Assembly: GCA_003281485.1 (NCBI GenBank)
Contig: QCBW01000003.1
Coordinates: 58,404 to 122,403 of the forward strand
Length of the DNA stretch: 64,000 nucleotides
Direction: 5' to 3'
Origin: Prochlorococcus sp. AG-347-J20
GTDB taxonomy: Bacteria; Cyanobacteriota; Cyanobacteriia; PCC-6307; Cyanobiaceae
Shown here one piece after another: positions 25,716 through 36,564 of this stretch. The notes beneath the pieces were generated by a model. The model was given only the letters and a program-made list of their open reading frames with translations. It was not told where the DNA came from and ran no database searches. Position numbers and translations under genes: made by a program. Numbering within the stretch: the first letter of the stretch is position 1; each line of letters opens with the position of its first letter.

Positions 25716-25853
25716 ATGACTAAAAGAACTTTTGGCGGAACTTCAAGAAAAAGAAAACGTGTATCTGGTTTTAGAGTAAGAATGCGTTCTCATACTGGGA
25801 GAAGAGTTATTAAAAGTAGAAGGCAAAAAGGTAGAGAAAGAATAGCTGTCTAA
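25716..25853 (+). CDS. rpmH: 50S ribosomal protein L34
   Basis: The 45 residues start [21 protein letters not shown] and contain [23 protein letters not shown], the classic L34 sequence. It lies 12 bp before rnpA and four genes before serS, in the order rpmH-rnpA-PH domain-yidC that is widely conserved in bacteria. Confidence 0.98.
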
Positions 25854-25865
25854 CTCTAAATTACA

Positions 25866-26252
25866 ATGGGCTTACCCAAAGATATGCGTTTAAATGGTCA
25901 TAGGACTTTTACTTACGTTCATAAAAATTCCATTAAATACCATGGGAGATTAATGACCTTTAAAGTAGCAGAATCAAATCCTGAAATTCTTTCATCCCAT
26001 AAACTGAAAAATACTTCAAACAACCTAAGAGTTGCAATTGCCATTAGTAAAAAAGTTTCAAAAAAAGCTGTAGATAGAAATAGAACTAGAAGAATTCTGC
26101 AAGAATGGTTATTAACAAACATTCAAAAAATTAATAGCCACAAACCTTATTGGTTACTTGTTAACCTTAAAATTGGAGATTTCTGCAATGATAAAAAAAG
26201 ACTTTTGGAGGAATTTCAAAACTTAATGTTAAAATCTCGTCTAATCAAATGA
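25866..26252 (+). CDS. rnpA: Ribonuclease P protein component
   Basis: A 128-residue basic protein that helps RNase P RNA remove tRNA 5' leaders. The family motif AISKKVSKKAVDRNRTRRILQEWL (residues ~58-81) is present. MGLPKDMRLNGHRTFTYVH is a normal N-terminus. Its TGA overlaps the ATG of the next gene. Confidence 0.96.
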   Translation: MGLPKDMRLNGHRTFTYVHKNSIKYHGRLMTFKVAESNPEILSSHKLKNTSNNLRVAIAISKKVSKKAVDRNRTRRILQEWLLTNIQKINSHKPYWLLVNLKIGDFCNDKKRLLEEFQNLMLKSRLIK

Positions 26253-26662
26253 TCAACATGAATGAAGAAATTTTTTATGAAGGTGGTCCTGCGAAAAGTG
26301 ATTTAATAATAAATCTATTGGCAGCATTTACTATTCTTGGTTTGCCATTTACCTTTGCTGCAATAGTTAGGGCTTTATGGTTGAGATATAAAATTACAAA
26401 CAAGAGAATTACTATTGATGGAGGTTGGTTTGGCAAAAACAAAACACAAGTTTCACTAAATAATATTGAAGAAATAAGATCAATCCCTAGAGGATTTGGA
26501 TCATATGGTGATATGGTTCTCATTCTTAACGACGGATCAAAGGTCGAGATGAAATCATTACCAATATTCAGAGAAAAGCAAAAATTTATTGAAGAAAATA
26601 TAATTAAGAGATCACAACCCTCAAACCTTAAAGAGGTAGAGGGATTTGCTACTAAATCCTAA
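26249..26662 (+). CDS. Bacterial PH-domain membrane protein
   Basis: A 137-residue protein with a membrane segment (LIINLLAAFTILGLPFTFAAIVRAL) followed by a bacterial PH-like domain: YKITNKRITIDGGWFGKNKTQVSLNNIEEI and SYGDMVLILNDGSKVEMKSLP. In cyanobacteria this gene often sits between rnpA and yidC. It is translationally coupled to rnpA (ATGA). Its role is unknown; involvement with membrane insertion is suggested only by position. Confidence 0.85.
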   Translation: MINMNEEIFYEGGPAKSDLIINLLAAFTILGLPFTFAAIVRALWLRYKITNKRITIDGGWFGKNKTQVSLNNIEEIRSIPRGFGSYGDMVLILNDGSKVEMKSLPIFREKQKFIEENIIKRSQPSNLKEVEGFATKS

Positions 26663-26734
26663 AAAAATTAATTACAAAATCCTTTTTTTCCTGTAAAATA
26701 AAATGTCTAATAAAACTTCATTCTCTTTAATATC

Positions 26735-27877
26735 GTGATAGGGTTTATTTCAGAAAAATTACTTATCCCGATTCTAGATTTTTTCTACGGTTTAGTGCCT
26801 AGTTATGGCCTAGCGATTGTAGCGTTAACAGTAGTAATCAGAATTGCACTTTTCCCTTTAAGCGCTGGATCCATTAGAAGCGCCAGAAGGATGAAGATTG
26901 CCCAACCAGTAATGCAAAAAAGACAAGCTGAGATTAAATCAAAGTTTTCAGGAGATCCAAAGAGACAGCAAGAAGAACTAGGAAAACTCATGAATGAATT
27001 TGGCAGCCCTCTTGCCGGTTGTCTACCATTAATTGTGCAAATGCCTGTGTTATTTGCATTATTTGCCACCCTAAGAGGCTCACCTTTTGCTGATGTTCCT
27101 TACAGTATTAACCTGAAGATTGTTCCCCAAGATCAGATTGCGGCAATTGACCCAAAACCTTATAAATCCCCAAGACATTCTATATTTATTACAGAAAAAT
27201 CTCATTTCCCAGTGATAGCCACTATTCCTAATGGGACAAAATTAGGTACTGAAGATTCAATAAAAATAAATCTTCAAACAACTAATGGAAATAGTTATTC
27301 AGAAATTTTAACCAATTATGATAATGGTTCCAAATTCCTTCCTACTTGGAAAGTCTCAAAAGGATCAGAAAATATAAAAGTTTCCCAAGACGGTACGGTT
27401 ACAGCAATTAAACCTGGAGATGCAACTATTGAAGCTAAAATTCCTGGTTTAGCAGCTAAAAGTGGTTTTCTTTTTATTAAAGCTCTTGGTCAAGTTGGCT
27501 TTTATGTAGATGGGTCAATAAATTGGGACATCGCAGCACTTGTTGGTGCTTTTGGATTAACCCTACTTCTCTCTCAAGTTTTATCTAGTCAGGGAATGCC
27601 TGCAAACCCGCAACAATCAACGGCTAACAAAATTACACCAGTAATGATTACTGGTATGTTTCTGTTTTTCCCTCTTCCCGCAGGAGTACTACTTTATATG
27701 GTTGTTGCCAATATATTCCAGGCATTTCAAACTTTTCTTCTTAACAAAGAAGCTTTACCCGAGAATCTTCAAAAGATTTTAGATCAACAACTATTGGGTA
27801 AAAATGAAGCCCTCACAACCACAGCTTCAACAGTCTCAGAAAAAAGGCTACCTTTCGAACCAAATAGTAATAAATAA
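26735..27877 (+). CDS. yidC: YidC/Oxa1 membrane protein insertase
   Basis: A 380-residue insertase for thylakoid and plasma membrane proteins. The conserved Arg is at residue 36 ([11 protein letters not shown]), the cytoplasmic coiled hairpin is at 50-90, and [20 protein letters not shown] and the later [23 protein letters not shown] helices match the core. Between helices 2 and 3 (about 120-252) lies an unusually large lumenal/periplasmic insert whose end, [23 protein letters not shown], looks like a BIG2 Ig-like fold. The start is GTG at 26735. Confidence 0.95.
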   Translation: MIGFISEKLLIPILDFFYGLVPSYGLAIVALTVVIRIALFPLSAGSIRSARRMKIAQPVMQKRQAEIKSKFSGDPKRQQEELGKLMNEFGSPLAGCLPLIVQMPVLFALFATLRGSPFADVPYSINLKIVPQDQIAAIDPKPYKSPRHSIFITEKSHFPVIATIPNGTKLGTEDSIKINLQTTNGNSYSEILTNYDNGSKFLPTWKVSKGSENIKVSQDGTVTAIKPGDATIEAKIPGLAAKSGFLFIKALGQVGFYVDGSINWDIAALVGAFGLTLLLSQVLSSQGMPANPQQSTANKITPVMITGMFLFFPLPAGVLLYMVVANIFQAFQTFLLNKEALPENLQKILDQQLLGKNEALTTTASTVSEKRLPFEPNSNK

Positions 27878-27892
27878 TCCTTATCTTAAATA

Positions 27893-29359
27893 ATGAAGTC
27901 GTGGATTAAGAATTTAGAATTGCTTATTAAATCAAGAACTTCATTAATCTGGATTAGGACTAAAGAGGAGGAAAGACTAGAAAAAATACTTAATTTATCT
28001 TGTGAAAGATTAAACATAAAAAGATATGCAAGCTGGGATTGTGTTAACGGCATTAGAGGATTAATAAATGAAGAAGGAAAATTTTCTAACAATCCATTAG
28101 GAGTTCTTAATTGGCTTAAGGAACAAAATTCGGAAGTATCAACAATATTATTAGTTAAAGATTTTCATAAATATTATGATGATCCATCCATAAATAGAAC
28201 TATTAAAGGACTATCTTCTGAGCTTAAGGAAACTAGTCACAATCTAATAATAAGTTCTCATCTTTTCCCATCATCTGAAGAAATTGATGAATTAATGGCA
28301 ATTGTTAATTTGCCCTTGCCCGATCAAAAAGAATTGAAAAATCTAATAAAAAAAATTGCTGTTAATACCAATTCCAATCTTAATGAACAAGACTTAAACG
28401 ATCTTTCTATAGCTTCAAGTGGATTAACCGAAATAAAAGTAAAGCAAGTTACTGCAAAAGCACTTGCACAAAGAGGTAAAATAAGTAAAGAAGATATTAA
28501 AGATATCCTTGAAGAGAAAAAACAAGTTATCTCTAGAAGTGAAATATTAGAATTTTTTGAAGCCAAATCAAGTCAAGATGACATTGGTGGCTTAAATGTT
28601 TTAAAAGTTTGGCTTAAACAAAGATATAGAGCCTTTTCTAAAGAAGCTAGAGACTATGGACTACCTATTCCAAAGGGTGTTTTACTCGTTGGAGCTCAGG
28701 GTACAGGAAAATCGCTCACGGCAAAATCAATTTCTAAGAGTTGGTCAATGCCGCTTCTAAGATTAGATGTAGGAAGACTATTCTCTAGCCTCGTTGGTTC
28801 CAGCGAGGCTAGAACAAGAGAAACAATATCTAGGGCTGAAGCTATGTCTCCTTGCATCCTTTGGATTGATGAAATTGATAAAGGCTTTGGTGGCGATGCT
28901 AGAAGTGATGGAGGAACTAGTCAAAGGGTTCTAGCAAGTTTGTTAACTTGGATGGCTGAGAAAGATTCAGCTGTATTCGTAATTGCTACAGCTAATGCTA
29001 TAGATAAACTTCCTGCTGAATTATTAAGGAAAGGTAGGTTTGATGAGATATTTTTTCTTGACCTGCCAAATTCAGAAGAAAGATTAAGTATTCTTGATTT
29101 GCACTTAAAAAAAAGAAGACCAAGTTATAATTTCCCTCTATCTAGCATTATTGACAGAACTGATGGATTTTCAGGCGCAGAACTCGAACAAGCTGTTATA
29201 GAAGCTATGCACATTTCTTTTTCTGAAAATCGAGAGCTAATGGAGAAAGATTTGATAAAGGCGGTTTCAGAATTAGTTCCTTTATCAAGAACAGCTAAAG
29301 AGCAAATTGATTTATTAAAAAAATGGTCTTCATCAGGTAGAGCTCGTTCTGCCTCATAA
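27893..29359 (+). CDS. ycf46: Ycf46-like AAA ATPase
   Basis: A 488-residue AAA protein with an N-terminal domain starting LLIKSRTSLIWIRTKEEERLEKIL, as in Ycf46. The ATPase domain follows: Walker A GAQGTGKS (267-274), Walker B ILWIDEIDKGFGG (about 322-334), and the second region of homology ending LLRKGRFDEIFFLDLP. FtsH-type protease motifs are missing. Ycf46 is encoded in some plastids and has been tied to carbon and photosynthesis regulation. It follows yidC by 15 bp. Confidence 0.9.
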   Translation: MKSWIKNLELLIKSRTSLIWIRTKEEERLEKILNLSCERLNIKRYASWDCVNGIRGLINEEGKFSNNPLGVLNWLKEQNSEVSTILLVKDFHKYYDDPSINRTIKGLSSELKETSHNLIISSHLFPSSEEIDELMAIVNLPLPDQKELKNLIKKIAVNTNSNLNEQDLNDLSIASSGLTEIKVKQVTAKALAQRGKISKEDIKDILEEKKQVISRSEILEFFEAKSSQDDIGGLNVLKVWLKQRYRAFSKEARDYGLPIPKGVLLVGAQGTGKSLTAKSISKSWSMPLLRLDVGRLFSSLVGSSEARTRETISRAEAMSPCILWIDEIDKGFGGDARSDGGTSQRVLASLLTWMAEKDSAVFVIATANAIDKLPAELLRKGRFDEIFFLDLPNSEERLSILDLHLKKRRPSYNFPLSSIIDRTDGFSGAELEQAVIEAMHISFSENRELMEKDLIKAVSELVPLSRTAKEQIDLLKKWSSSGRARSAS

Positions 29360-29481
29360 CTAAAATTTTGACATGAAATAGCTATATAGGTTAGGAATCA
29401 TTAATTTAGTTAATTTTTAATCAAAAATCCCTAATAATTAATTTAGATTATTTATCTTATTAAAGTATTAAAAAAAAAAGA

Positions 29482-30759
29482 GTGTTAGATCAAAAATTAA
29501 TAAGAGAAAATCCAACATCAGTTGAAAAAAGTTTATCCCTTAGAGGAAAAGATTTTAATGTTTTCCCAATACACAAATTAACAATTGAGAAAAAAGCAAT
29601 TGATATAGAAATATCAAATCTACAATCTGAGAGTAAAAAGTTAAGTAAATTAATTGGTCTTGAAATAGGCAAATCCTTAAATAATAATTCTGCAGAACTA
29701 AATAATTTAAAAAAAGAGGGTAACGAATACAGAATGAAAATTTCTGAGTTAGAAGAAAAAAAAAGAAAATTAGATAATCAAATCCATAAAGAGATCTCAA
29801 GCCTACCCAACTTCCCTAGTAAAGATGCACCTACTGGAAAAGACGAAAGTGATAATGTCCAAATAAAAACTTGGGGAGATCCTTTGAAAAAAGATCATCT
29901 TAAATCTCACTGGGAAATAGGGGAAAGTCTTAATCTATTTGACTCTTCAAAAACAACAAAAATCTCAAAAAGTCGTTTTATTACTCTTATCGGTAATGGA
30001 GCCAAATTAGAAAGGGCATTAATTAATTTCATGCTCGATATACATTCAAATAATGGTTATTTAGAGTTAATGCCTCCAGCCTTAGTCAATTCAGAAAGTC
30101 TTCAAGGTTCTGGGCAATTACCTAAATTTTCAAATGAAAGTTTCAAATGTTCAAATGATGATTTATGGCTTTCTCCAACAGCTGAAGTTCCCATTACAGC
30201 CTTTAATAAAAATGAGATAATTGATCCAAGTCTTTTACCAATTAAATACGTTGCTTATAGCCCTTGTTTTAGAAGAGAAGCAGGAAGTTATGGAAGAGAT
30301 ACGAGAGGATTAATAAGACTTCATCAATTTAATAAAGTCGAATTATATTGGTTTAGTAATCCAAGTAAATCCTTAGAGGCTCATAAAAGTATTACTTCTG
30401 ATGCGGAAAGCATTTTAAAAAAGCTTAACCTTCCTTTCAGATTAGTAGATATTTGTACTGGAGACCTTGGTTTCTCCTCAAGTAGAACTTTTGATCTTGA
30501 AGTCTGGCTACCGAGCAGTAAATCTTACAGAGAGATTTCAAGTTGTAGCAACTGCTTAGACTTTCAAGCACGTAGATCGTCAATAAGAACAAAAATTGAT
30601 AAAAAAAATCAATACATTCACACCCTAAATGGCAGCGGTCTAGCAATTGGAAGAACGATGGCTGCAATTCTTGAAAATGGTCAACAAAGTGATGGAAGCG
30701 TTAAAATTCCAGATGCTTTAGTTCCATATTTTGGGTCAAATTTTATAAAAACTCCTTAG
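29482..30759 (+). CDS. serS: Seryl-tRNA synthetase
   Basis: A 425-residue class II synthetase. The N-terminal tRNA-binding coiled coil spans about residues 30-100. Motif 2 is [23 protein letters not shown], and motif 3 is [16 protein letters not shown]. It charges tRNA-Ser. The GTG start at 29482 gives [11 protein letters not shown], the usual N-terminus. RseP begins 9 bp downstream. Confidence 0.98.
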   Translation: MLDQKLIRENPTSVEKSLSLRGKDFNVFPIHKLTIEKKAIDIEISNLQSESKKLSKLIGLEIGKSLNNNSAELNNLKKEGNEYRMKISELEEKKRKLDNQIHKEISSLPNFPSKDAPTGKDESDNVQIKTWGDPLKKDHLKSHWEIGESLNLFDSSKTTKISKSRFITLIGNGAKLERALINFMLDIHSNNGYLELMPPALVNSESLQGSGQLPKFSNESFKCSNDDLWLSPTAEVPITAFNKNEIIDPSLLPIKYVAYSPCFRREAGSYGRDTRGLIRLHQFNKVELYWFSNPSKSLEAHKSITSDAESILKKLNLPFRLVDICTGDLGFSSSRTFDLEVWLPSSKSYREISSCSNCLDFQARRSSIRTKIDKKNQYIHTLNGSGLAIGRTMAAILENGQQSDGSVKIPDALVPYFGSNFIKTP

Positions 30760-30768
30760 TATAAATAA

Positions 30769-31848
30769 ATGAATGTATTAACTTCAATAACTGTCCTAGG
30801 ATTTCTTATTTTTTTTCATGAAATGGGACATTTCCTAGCTGCTATTTTACAAGGTATTTATGTTGATGGATTCTCTATTGGATTTGGACCTTCAATAATT
30901 AAGAAAAAATATAAAGACATAACATATTCATTTAGAGCTTTCCCTCTAGGAGGATTTGTTTCCTTCCCTGATGAAGAATTAAATAATATAGATCCTAAGG
31001 ATCCTAACCTCTTAAAAAATAGGCCAATAATCCAAAGAGTTATAGTTATTTCTGCTGGTGTATTTGCAAATCTAATACTTGCTTATAGTATCTTAATCTT
31101 AAATGTAACTACGGTTGGAATTCCGTTTGATCCAGAACCAGGAATTCTTGTTTTAGCAACTCAGCCTGATAAAGCTGCTTATCTAGCGGGATTAGAGGCA
31201 GGAGATAAAATCATAAAAATTGAAAATTCTACATTAGGAATAGGTGATCAAGCTGTCTCAAGACTGGTAAAAGAGATTCAAAACTCCTCAGACAAGTCAA
31301 TTTCAATAGAAATAGAGAGAGACGGAGTTTTTAAAGAAATATCTTTGATACCCAAAAAGATTGACGGTAAAGGTACCATAGGCGCTCAATTACAACCGAA
31401 CATAAGGCAAGAAACTAAAAAAACAAAAAATATCTATGAGCTTTTTAAATACTCTAACAAAGAGTTTCTATCGCTTTTAGTCAAAACAATTCAAGGTTAC
31501 AAAGGATTAATAACGAATTTTTCCTCAACGGCACAACAATTAAGTGGACCTGTAAAGATTGTTGAAATTGGCGCTCAACTTTCTGAACAAGGAGGCACGG
31601 GGATATTATTATTTGCCGCTTTAATTTCTATAAATCTGGCAGTGCTTAATTCTCTGCCTTTACCTCTTTTAGATGGAGGCCAACTTCTTTTCACTCTAAT
31701 TGAAGGTTTTAGAGGGAAGCCTGTCCCAGTTAAATTACAAATGGCAGTTACTCAATCAAGTTTTTTTCTTTTAGTTGGACTAAGTGTTCTTCTGATTATT
31801 AGAGATACAAGTCAACTTTTAGTCGTACAAAGATTACTAAATCAATAA
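30769..31848 (+). CDS. rseP: RseP-type site-2 zinc metalloprotease
   Basis: A 359-residue intramembrane protease. The zinc motif HEMGH has His17, Glu18 and His21 in the first helix, a single PDZ domain spans about residues 105-195, and the third zinc ligand is in PLPLLDGGQLLF near 300. It cleaves transmembrane anti-sigma factors or other single-pass proteins. It lies in an operon with serS and just before rpsN. Confidence 0.95.
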   Translation: MNVLTSITVLGFLIFFHEMGHFLAAILQGIYVDGFSIGFGPSIIKKKYKDITYSFRAFPLGGFVSFPDEELNNIDPKDPNLLKNRPIIQRVIVISAGVFANLILAYSILILNVTTVGIPFDPEPGILVLATQPDKAAYLAGLEAGDKIIKIENSTLGIGDQAVSRLVKEIQNSSDKSISIEIERDGVFKEISLIPKKIDGKGTIGAQLQPNIRQETKKTKNIYELFKYSNKEFLSLLVKTIQGYKGLITNFSSTAQQLSGPVKIVEIGAQLSEQGGTGILLFAALISINLAVLNSLPLPLLDGGQLLFTLIEGFRGKPVPVKLQMAVTQSSFFLLVGLSVLLIIRDTSQLLVVQRLLNQ

Positions 31849-31909
31849 TTAAATTTCGATATTTGTTCATCTAGCTGTTAAAATAGATTAAGTAATAAAA
31901 AAATTGTCA

Positions 31910-32212
31910 ATGGCGAAAAAGTCCATGATTGCGAGAGAAGTTAAACGCAAGAAACTTGTAAAAAAATATGCTGCAAAAAGAAAATCGTTATTAGAAGAGT
32001 TCAACGCTGCTAAAGACCCTATGGAAAGATTAGAAATCCATAGAAAAATCCAAGGCCTTCCTAGAAATTCTGCACCCAATAGAGTCAGAAATAGATGTTG
32101 GGCTACTGGTAAACCAAGAGGGGTTTATAGGGACTTCGGTCTTTGCAGGAATCAATTGAGGCAAAGAGCTCATAATGGTGAACTTCCTGGAGTAGTTAAA
32201 TCAAGTTGGTAA
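31910..32212 (+). CDS. rpsN: 30S ribosomal protein S14
   Basis: The 100 residues [20 protein letters not shown] through [26 protein letters not shown] match the longer, zinc-free form of S14. I take ATG at 31910; TTG at 31904 would add two residues. It sits alone between rseP and pnp rather than in the main ribosomal cluster. Confidence 0.97.
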   Translation: MAKKSMIAREVKRKKLVKKYAAKRKSLLEEFNAAKDPMERLEIHRKIQGLPRNSAPNRVRNRCWATGKPRGVYRDFGLCRNQLRQRAHNGELPGVVKSSW

Positions 32213-32282
32213 ATTAAATATCATTTTATTTACTAATTTTTTTTTCGGGAATGATATTTGAATCAATTCACATCAATTAGTT

Positions 32283-32335
32283 GGGACATTTTTTAAAAAT
32301 TACAGTTTATCTAAATAATTTACTCAATATGTCCC
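32283..32335 (+). promoter_or_regulatory. Possible stem in the pnp leader
   Basis: GGGACAT (32283-32289) and ATGTCCC (32329-32335) can pair across a 39-base AT-rich loop, 45 bp before the pnp start. Enterobacterial pnp mRNA is autoregulated through a leader hairpin cut by RNase III, so this could be a comparable control element, but the long loop weakens the case. Confidence 0.35.
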
Positions 32336-32380
32336 TATAAAATGTAAGAATAAATTATGTATAGATTTATAATTTAAAAA

Positions 32381-34546
32381 GTGGAAGGACAAAATAAGTC
32401 GATCACGTTTGACGGACGAGAGATACGACTAACTACAGGACTATATGCTCCTCAAGCAAATGGATCAGTAATGATTGAGTGTGGAGACACCTCTTTATTA
32501 GTTACAGCAACAAAAACAACAAAAAAAGAATCATCAGACTTTTTACCTCTAATATGTGATTACGAGGAGAAACTATATGCTGCCGGAAGAATTCCTGGTG
32601 GTTTTATGAGGAGAGAAGGTCGTCCTCCAGAAAGAGCAACTTTAATTTCTAGATTGATTGATAGGCCAATGAGGCCGCTTTTCCCTTCATGGATGAGAGA
32701 TGAGATTCAAATTGTTGCCTCTTGCCTTTCTTTAGATGAAAGGGTTCCAGCAGATGTTTTAGCGGTAACAGGGGCTTCAATAGCAACTCTACTTGGAGAA
32801 ATACCATTTTACGGTCCAATGGCTGCAGTAAGAGTCGGACTAATAGGGGATGATTTCATTTTAAATCCTAGCTATAGAGAGATAGAAAAAGGAGATTTAG
32901 ACATTGTTGTTGCTGGATCACCTGACGGCATTGTCATGATTGAGGCAGGTGCCAACCAACTATCAGAGCAAGATACCATTGAAGCGATAGATTTTGGTTA
33001 TGAGGCAGTTACCGAGCTTATAAAATCTCAGGAAGATTTACTCAAAGATTTAGGAATAAAACAAGTAAAGATTTCTGAGCCTGATGAGGATAAAACATTA
33101 CCTACATATTTGGAAAAAAACTGTTCAAAAGCTATTGATCTTGTTCTAAAGAAATTTGATCAATCAAAAGAAGAAAGAGATCTTGAACTTGAAAAAATAA
33201 AAATTGATACTCAAGAAAAAATTGAATCATTGAAAGATGACAACCAAGTAAAGGTTCTAATATCAGAAAATGAGAAGTTAATGAGTTCTGATTTTAAAAA
33301 ACTAACAAAAAAATTAATGAGATCCCAAATCATTAATGATGGGAAAAGAGTTGATGGTCGTGATTTAGATGAAGTCAGAAAAATCACAGCATCTGCTGGA
33401 ATTCTTCCAAAAAGAGTTCATGGTTCTGCATTATTCCAAAGAGGTTTAACCCAAGTTTTATCTACGACAACATTAGGAACTCCAAGTGATGCGCAAGAAA
33501 TGGATGATCTTAATCCAAGCACCGAAAAAACATATTTACATCATTATAATTTTCCACCTTATTCAGTAGGTGAAACGAGACCAATGAGAACTCCAGGCAG
33601 AAGGGAGATTGGTCATGGAGCATTAGCAGAAAGAGCAATAATCCCTGTGCTGCCTGGTAAAGAGACATTCCCTTATGTTTTAAGAGTTGTTAGTGAAGTC
33701 TTAAGTTCGAATGGATCAACTTCAATGGGTTCGGTTTGTGGTAGCACACTTTCATTATTAGATGCGGGTGTTCCTTTAAAGGCTCTCGTTAGTGGAACTG
33801 CTATGGGATTAATTAAAGAAGGAAAGGAAGTTCGCATACTTACAGATATTCAAGGTATAGAGGACTTTCTTGGTGATATGGATTTCAAAGTTGCCGGGAC
33901 TGAAAAAGGAATAACAGCATTACAAATGGATATGAAAATCACTGGTTTACCTGTCTCTGTTATTTCTGATGCAATCAAAAAGGCTCGTCCAGCAAGAATA
34001 CATATCTTAGAAAAGATGCAAGAGGCAATAGATAAACCTCAAGAATCCTTGTCTCCTCATGCTCCAAGACTATTAAGCTTTAGGATTGATCCTGAATTAA
34101 TAGGTACAGTTATTGGACCTGGAGGAAGAACTATCAAGGGCATTACGGAAAGAACAAATACAAAAATAGATATTGAAGATGGGGGAATAGTTACAATTGC
34201 TTCCCATGATGGTGCTGCCGCAGAGGAGGCGCAGAAAATTATTGAAGGGCTTACCAGAAAAGTTCATGAAGGAGAAATTTTCTCTGGAGTTGTTACAAGA
34301 ATCATTCCAATTGGAGCCTTTGTAGAAATTCTTCCTGGGAAAGAAGGTATGGTTCACATATCCCAATTGTCTGAAGCCAGAGTAGAAAGAGTTGAAGATG
34401 TTGTTAGGCAGGGAGATGAAGTAACTGTAAGAGTAAGAGAAATAGATAGTAGGGGAAGAATAAATCTAACGCTCAGAGGAGTTGCTCAGAACGGCGGAAT
34501 GTCTTATCCTGAACCAACTCCTACTCCAGTCGCTCCGCTCAATTAG
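32381..34546 (+). CDS. pnp: Polynucleotide phosphorylase
   Basis: A 721-residue 3'-5' exoribonuclease/polymerase. Two RNase PH domains (about 10-230 and 315-540), a KH domain ([22 protein letters not shown]) and an S1 domain ([32 protein letters not shown]) occur in the normal order. The start is GTG at 32381. Its last four bases overlap the convergent cysQ-like gene. Confidence 0.98.
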   Translation: MEGQNKSITFDGREIRLTTGLYAPQANGSVMIECGDTSLLVTATKTTKKESSDFLPLICDYEEKLYAAGRIPGGFMRREGRPPERATLISRLIDRPMRPLFPSWMRDEIQIVASCLSLDERVPADVLAVTGASIATLLGEIPFYGPMAAVRVGLIGDDFILNPSYREIEKGDLDIVVAGSPDGIVMIEAGANQLSEQDTIEAIDFGYEAVTELIKSQEDLLKDLGIKQVKISEPDEDKTLPTYLEKNCSKAIDLVLKKFDQSKEERDLELEKIKIDTQEKIESLKDDNQVKVLISENEKLMSSDFKKLTKKLMRSQIINDGKRVDGRDLDEVRKITASAGILPKRVHGSALFQRGLTQVLSTTTLGTPSDAQEMDDLNPSTEKTYLHHYNFPPYSVGETRPMRTPGRREIGHGALAERAIIPVLPGKETFPYVLRVVSEVLSSNGSTSMGSVCGSTLSLLDAGVPLKALVSGTAMGLIKEGKEVRILTDIQGIEDFLGDMDFKVAGTEKGITALQMDMKITGLPVSVISDAIKKARPARIHILEKMQEAIDKPQESLSPHAPRLLSFRIDPELIGTVIGPGGRTIKGITERTNTKIDIEDGGIVTIASHDGAAAEEAQKIIEGLTRKVHEGEIFSGVVTRIIPIGAFVEILPGKEGMVHISQLSEARVERVEDVVRQGDEVTVRVREIDSRGRINLTLRGVAQNGGMSYPEPTPTPVAPLN

Positions 34547-35445
34547 ATAGGATAAAGCCCAAATTTCTTAATTATTTCTTTAATTTCTAAACATCTTATC
34601 TTGTGCAGGTTTGCATCATTTGAAGCGACTATTATTCCTCCCTGCTCAAAATTTAAATCACCATAAATCAGATCTTCATTATCTAAATTTGTAATTTTAC
34701 CTCCAGCAGCTCTTAGAATTGCCTCAGGAGCTGCAAAATCCCAATCTTTAGGTGATCCTCTACCTGGGAGGCTTAAACATATATAAATATCACTTTCTCC
34801 TCTTACGATAGATGCAATTTTGCAACCTATACTTCCCATAACAATTACTTCCTTAAATTCAATTTTTTTGATTAAATCTTTTAAAGACTGATTTCGATGG
34901 TTTTTGCTCGTAACTAAAACCATATCTTTGAGACTATTATTTCTTGATAAATTTGGAGATGATTTTGATCCATCTTTTTTTTCACACCAAACCTTTTCAC
35001 CGTTAGAAATCCATAATTCTTCTTTTTCAGGAACTAAAACAATCCCTAGATAGGGTTTCTTTTTATAATTCAAGCCTAAATGCATGGCATAATTAGAAGT
35101 CCCTTGAATAAAGTCCTTAGTTCCATCAAGTGGGTCAAGGATCCAGATCCATTCAGCATCATTATTGCAGGTTAAATTAGGAAGCTTTGCATTTTCCTCA
35201 CTTAATATTTCCCAATTAATACCCTTGTATTTCTCGTTAATCCTTTTAATTATTAACTGATTTACCTTTAAATCTGCAAGTGTTACGGGATCTTGGCTGT
35301 TATTATTTTTTAGAATTTTGGTTTTATTATTTGAAAATTTTATTATTTGGGCATAATTAAGTAAGGTTTCAGAAGCTTCCCAACTAAAAGTCCTCAAATC
35401 ATTTATTAGCTCCTCTATATCTACACCAGCAGGTAATTTAATCAC
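34543..35445 (-). CDS. cysQ: CysQ-like 3'(2'),5'-bisphosphate nucleotidase
   Basis: A 300-residue member of the inositol monophosphatase superfamily. The metal-binding motif [14 protein letters not shown], the upstream SEENA loop and the C-terminal [20 protein letters not shown] motif are all present. The likely role is recycling of PAP/PAPS from sulfate assimilation, though inositol phosphatase activity cannot be excluded. The GTG start at 35445 is only 3 bp from the divergent rsmI ATG. Confidence 0.9.
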   Translation of the reverse strand: MIKLPAGVDIEELINDLRTFSWEASETLLNYAQIIKFSNNKTKILKNNNSQDPVTLADLKVNQLIIKRINEKYKGINWEILSEENAKLPNLTCNNDAEWIWILDPLDGTKDFIQGTSNYAMHLGLNYKKKPYLGIVLVPEKEELWISNGEKVWCEKKDGSKSSPNLSRNNSLKDMVLVTSKNHRNQSLKDLIKKIEFKEVIVMGSIGCKIASIVRGESDIYICLSLPGRGSPKDWDFAAPEAILRAAGGKITNLDNEDLIYGDLNFEQGGIIVASNDANLHKIRCLEIKEIIKKFGLYPI

Positions 35446-35448
35446 TCA

Positions 35449-36315
35449 ATGAATATTAATTCTTCATCATCTCACAAAAACAAAGAACCTGAAAGTGGTG
35501 TTTTATATATTGTTGGCACCCCCATAGGAAATTTGAGCGATCTTTCTCCAAGAGCTTTAAATGTTCTTAAGAATGTTTCTTTAGTTGCTTGCGAAGATAC
35601 CCGACAGACAAAAAAAATAATGAATACATATAAATTTACTAATAATCTAACAAGCTTCAATAAACATAATTCTTTTAAAAAAACACCTGGTTTAATTAAT
35701 CTTCTAAGCTCTGGGAAATCTGTTGCACTCGTAAGTGACGCCGGCATGCCAAGTATATGTGATCCTGGAGAAAATCTTGTTAGCCATGCAAGAGCTAATA
35801 GTATTAATATCATTTGTGTACCAGGACCATGTGCAGCATTAACCGCACTAGTATCTAGTGGTTTGCCTTCTTCTAGATTTACTTTTGAAGGATTCCTTCC
35901 AAAAAAGAAATCCGAAAGAGAAAATATTCTTTTGGAAATAAGTAAAAACAATAAAACGACAATTTTATTTGAATCACCTAATCGTCTCAAAAACTTATTA
36001 GGTGAATTAAAAGAATATTTGGGAGGAGAAAGAAAGGTACATATATCTCGGGAATTAACAAAGAAATTTGAAGAACATATTGGAGAGAATATAAACGAAA
36101 TTATTAATCACTTTAAAGACAAAGATGTTATGGGAGAAATTACCATCGTAATAAAAGGTATAGAAAAGAATTATAAAAATATCGAAATTAATGAGTTTGA
36201 ATTAAAAAAAGAACTTAAAGGATTAATTAGTGCAGGCTTATCTCTGCCGCAAGCATCTAAATATTTAGCAAAAAAAAATAATCTCACTAAAAGTCTCATT
36301 TATAATTTGTATTAA
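35449..36315 (+). CDS. rsmI: 16S rRNA 2'-O-methyltransferase RsmI
   Basis: A 288-residue SAM-dependent enzyme of the tetrapyrrole methylase fold that modifies C1402 of 16S rRNA. LYIVGTPIGNLSDLSPRALNVL, CEDTRQTKKI, VSDAGMPSICDPGENLV and VPGPCAALTALVSSGLPSSRFTFEGFLP are diagnostic. It starts 3 bp from the divergent cysQ, so each promoter must lie inside the other gene. Confidence 0.96.
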   Translation: MNINSSSSHKNKEPESGVLYIVGTPIGNLSDLSPRALNVLKNVSLVACEDTRQTKKIMNTYKFTNNLTSFNKHNSFKKTPGLINLLSSGKSVALVSDAGMPSICDPGENLVSHARANSINIICVPGPCAALTALVSSGLPSSRFTFEGFLPKKKSERENILLEISKNNKTTILFESPNRLKNLLGELKEYLGGERKVHISRELTKKFEEHIGENINEIINHFKDKDVMGEITIVIKGIEKNYKNIEINEFELKKELKGLISAGLSLPQASKYLAKKNNLTKSLIYNLY

Positions 36316-36342
36316 AATGAAAGTATTAAATATGAGTATACG

Positions 36343-36552
36343 ATGGCTATTAGAAAAGTAATCTTTACATTTACTTTAAATTTAACTTTTTTTTTAATTC
36401 TTATGATTGGGATCCAAAATAGTTCAACCAAAAGAAAAGTTAATTTTTTAATTAATCAAACAGTTAGCCTTCCGATAAGTTTTATTGTTGGAATAAGTTT
36501 TATTAGTGGTTCACTGGTGGGAAGCATTTTAAAAGCAAATTCTAATGATTAA
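36343..36552 (+). CDS. Small membrane protein, LapA/DUF1049-like
   Basis: A 69-residue protein with two membrane helices (FTFTLNLTFFLILMIGIQNSS and VSLPISFIVGISFISGSLVGSIL) around a short polar loop. The layout resembles LapA/DUF1049 proteins, but it is short. It follows rsmI by 27 bp in the same direction. Confidence 0.65.
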   Translation: MAIRKVIFTFTLNLTFFLILMIGIQNSSTKRKVNFLINQTVSLPISFIVGISFISGSLVGSILKANSND

Positions 36553-36564
36553 GAAAATAGATTC

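Noticed and set aside
35472..35990. 172-codon frame antisense to rsmI
   Set aside because: It mirrors the conserved rsmI coding sequence; its length follows from codon bias in that gene.
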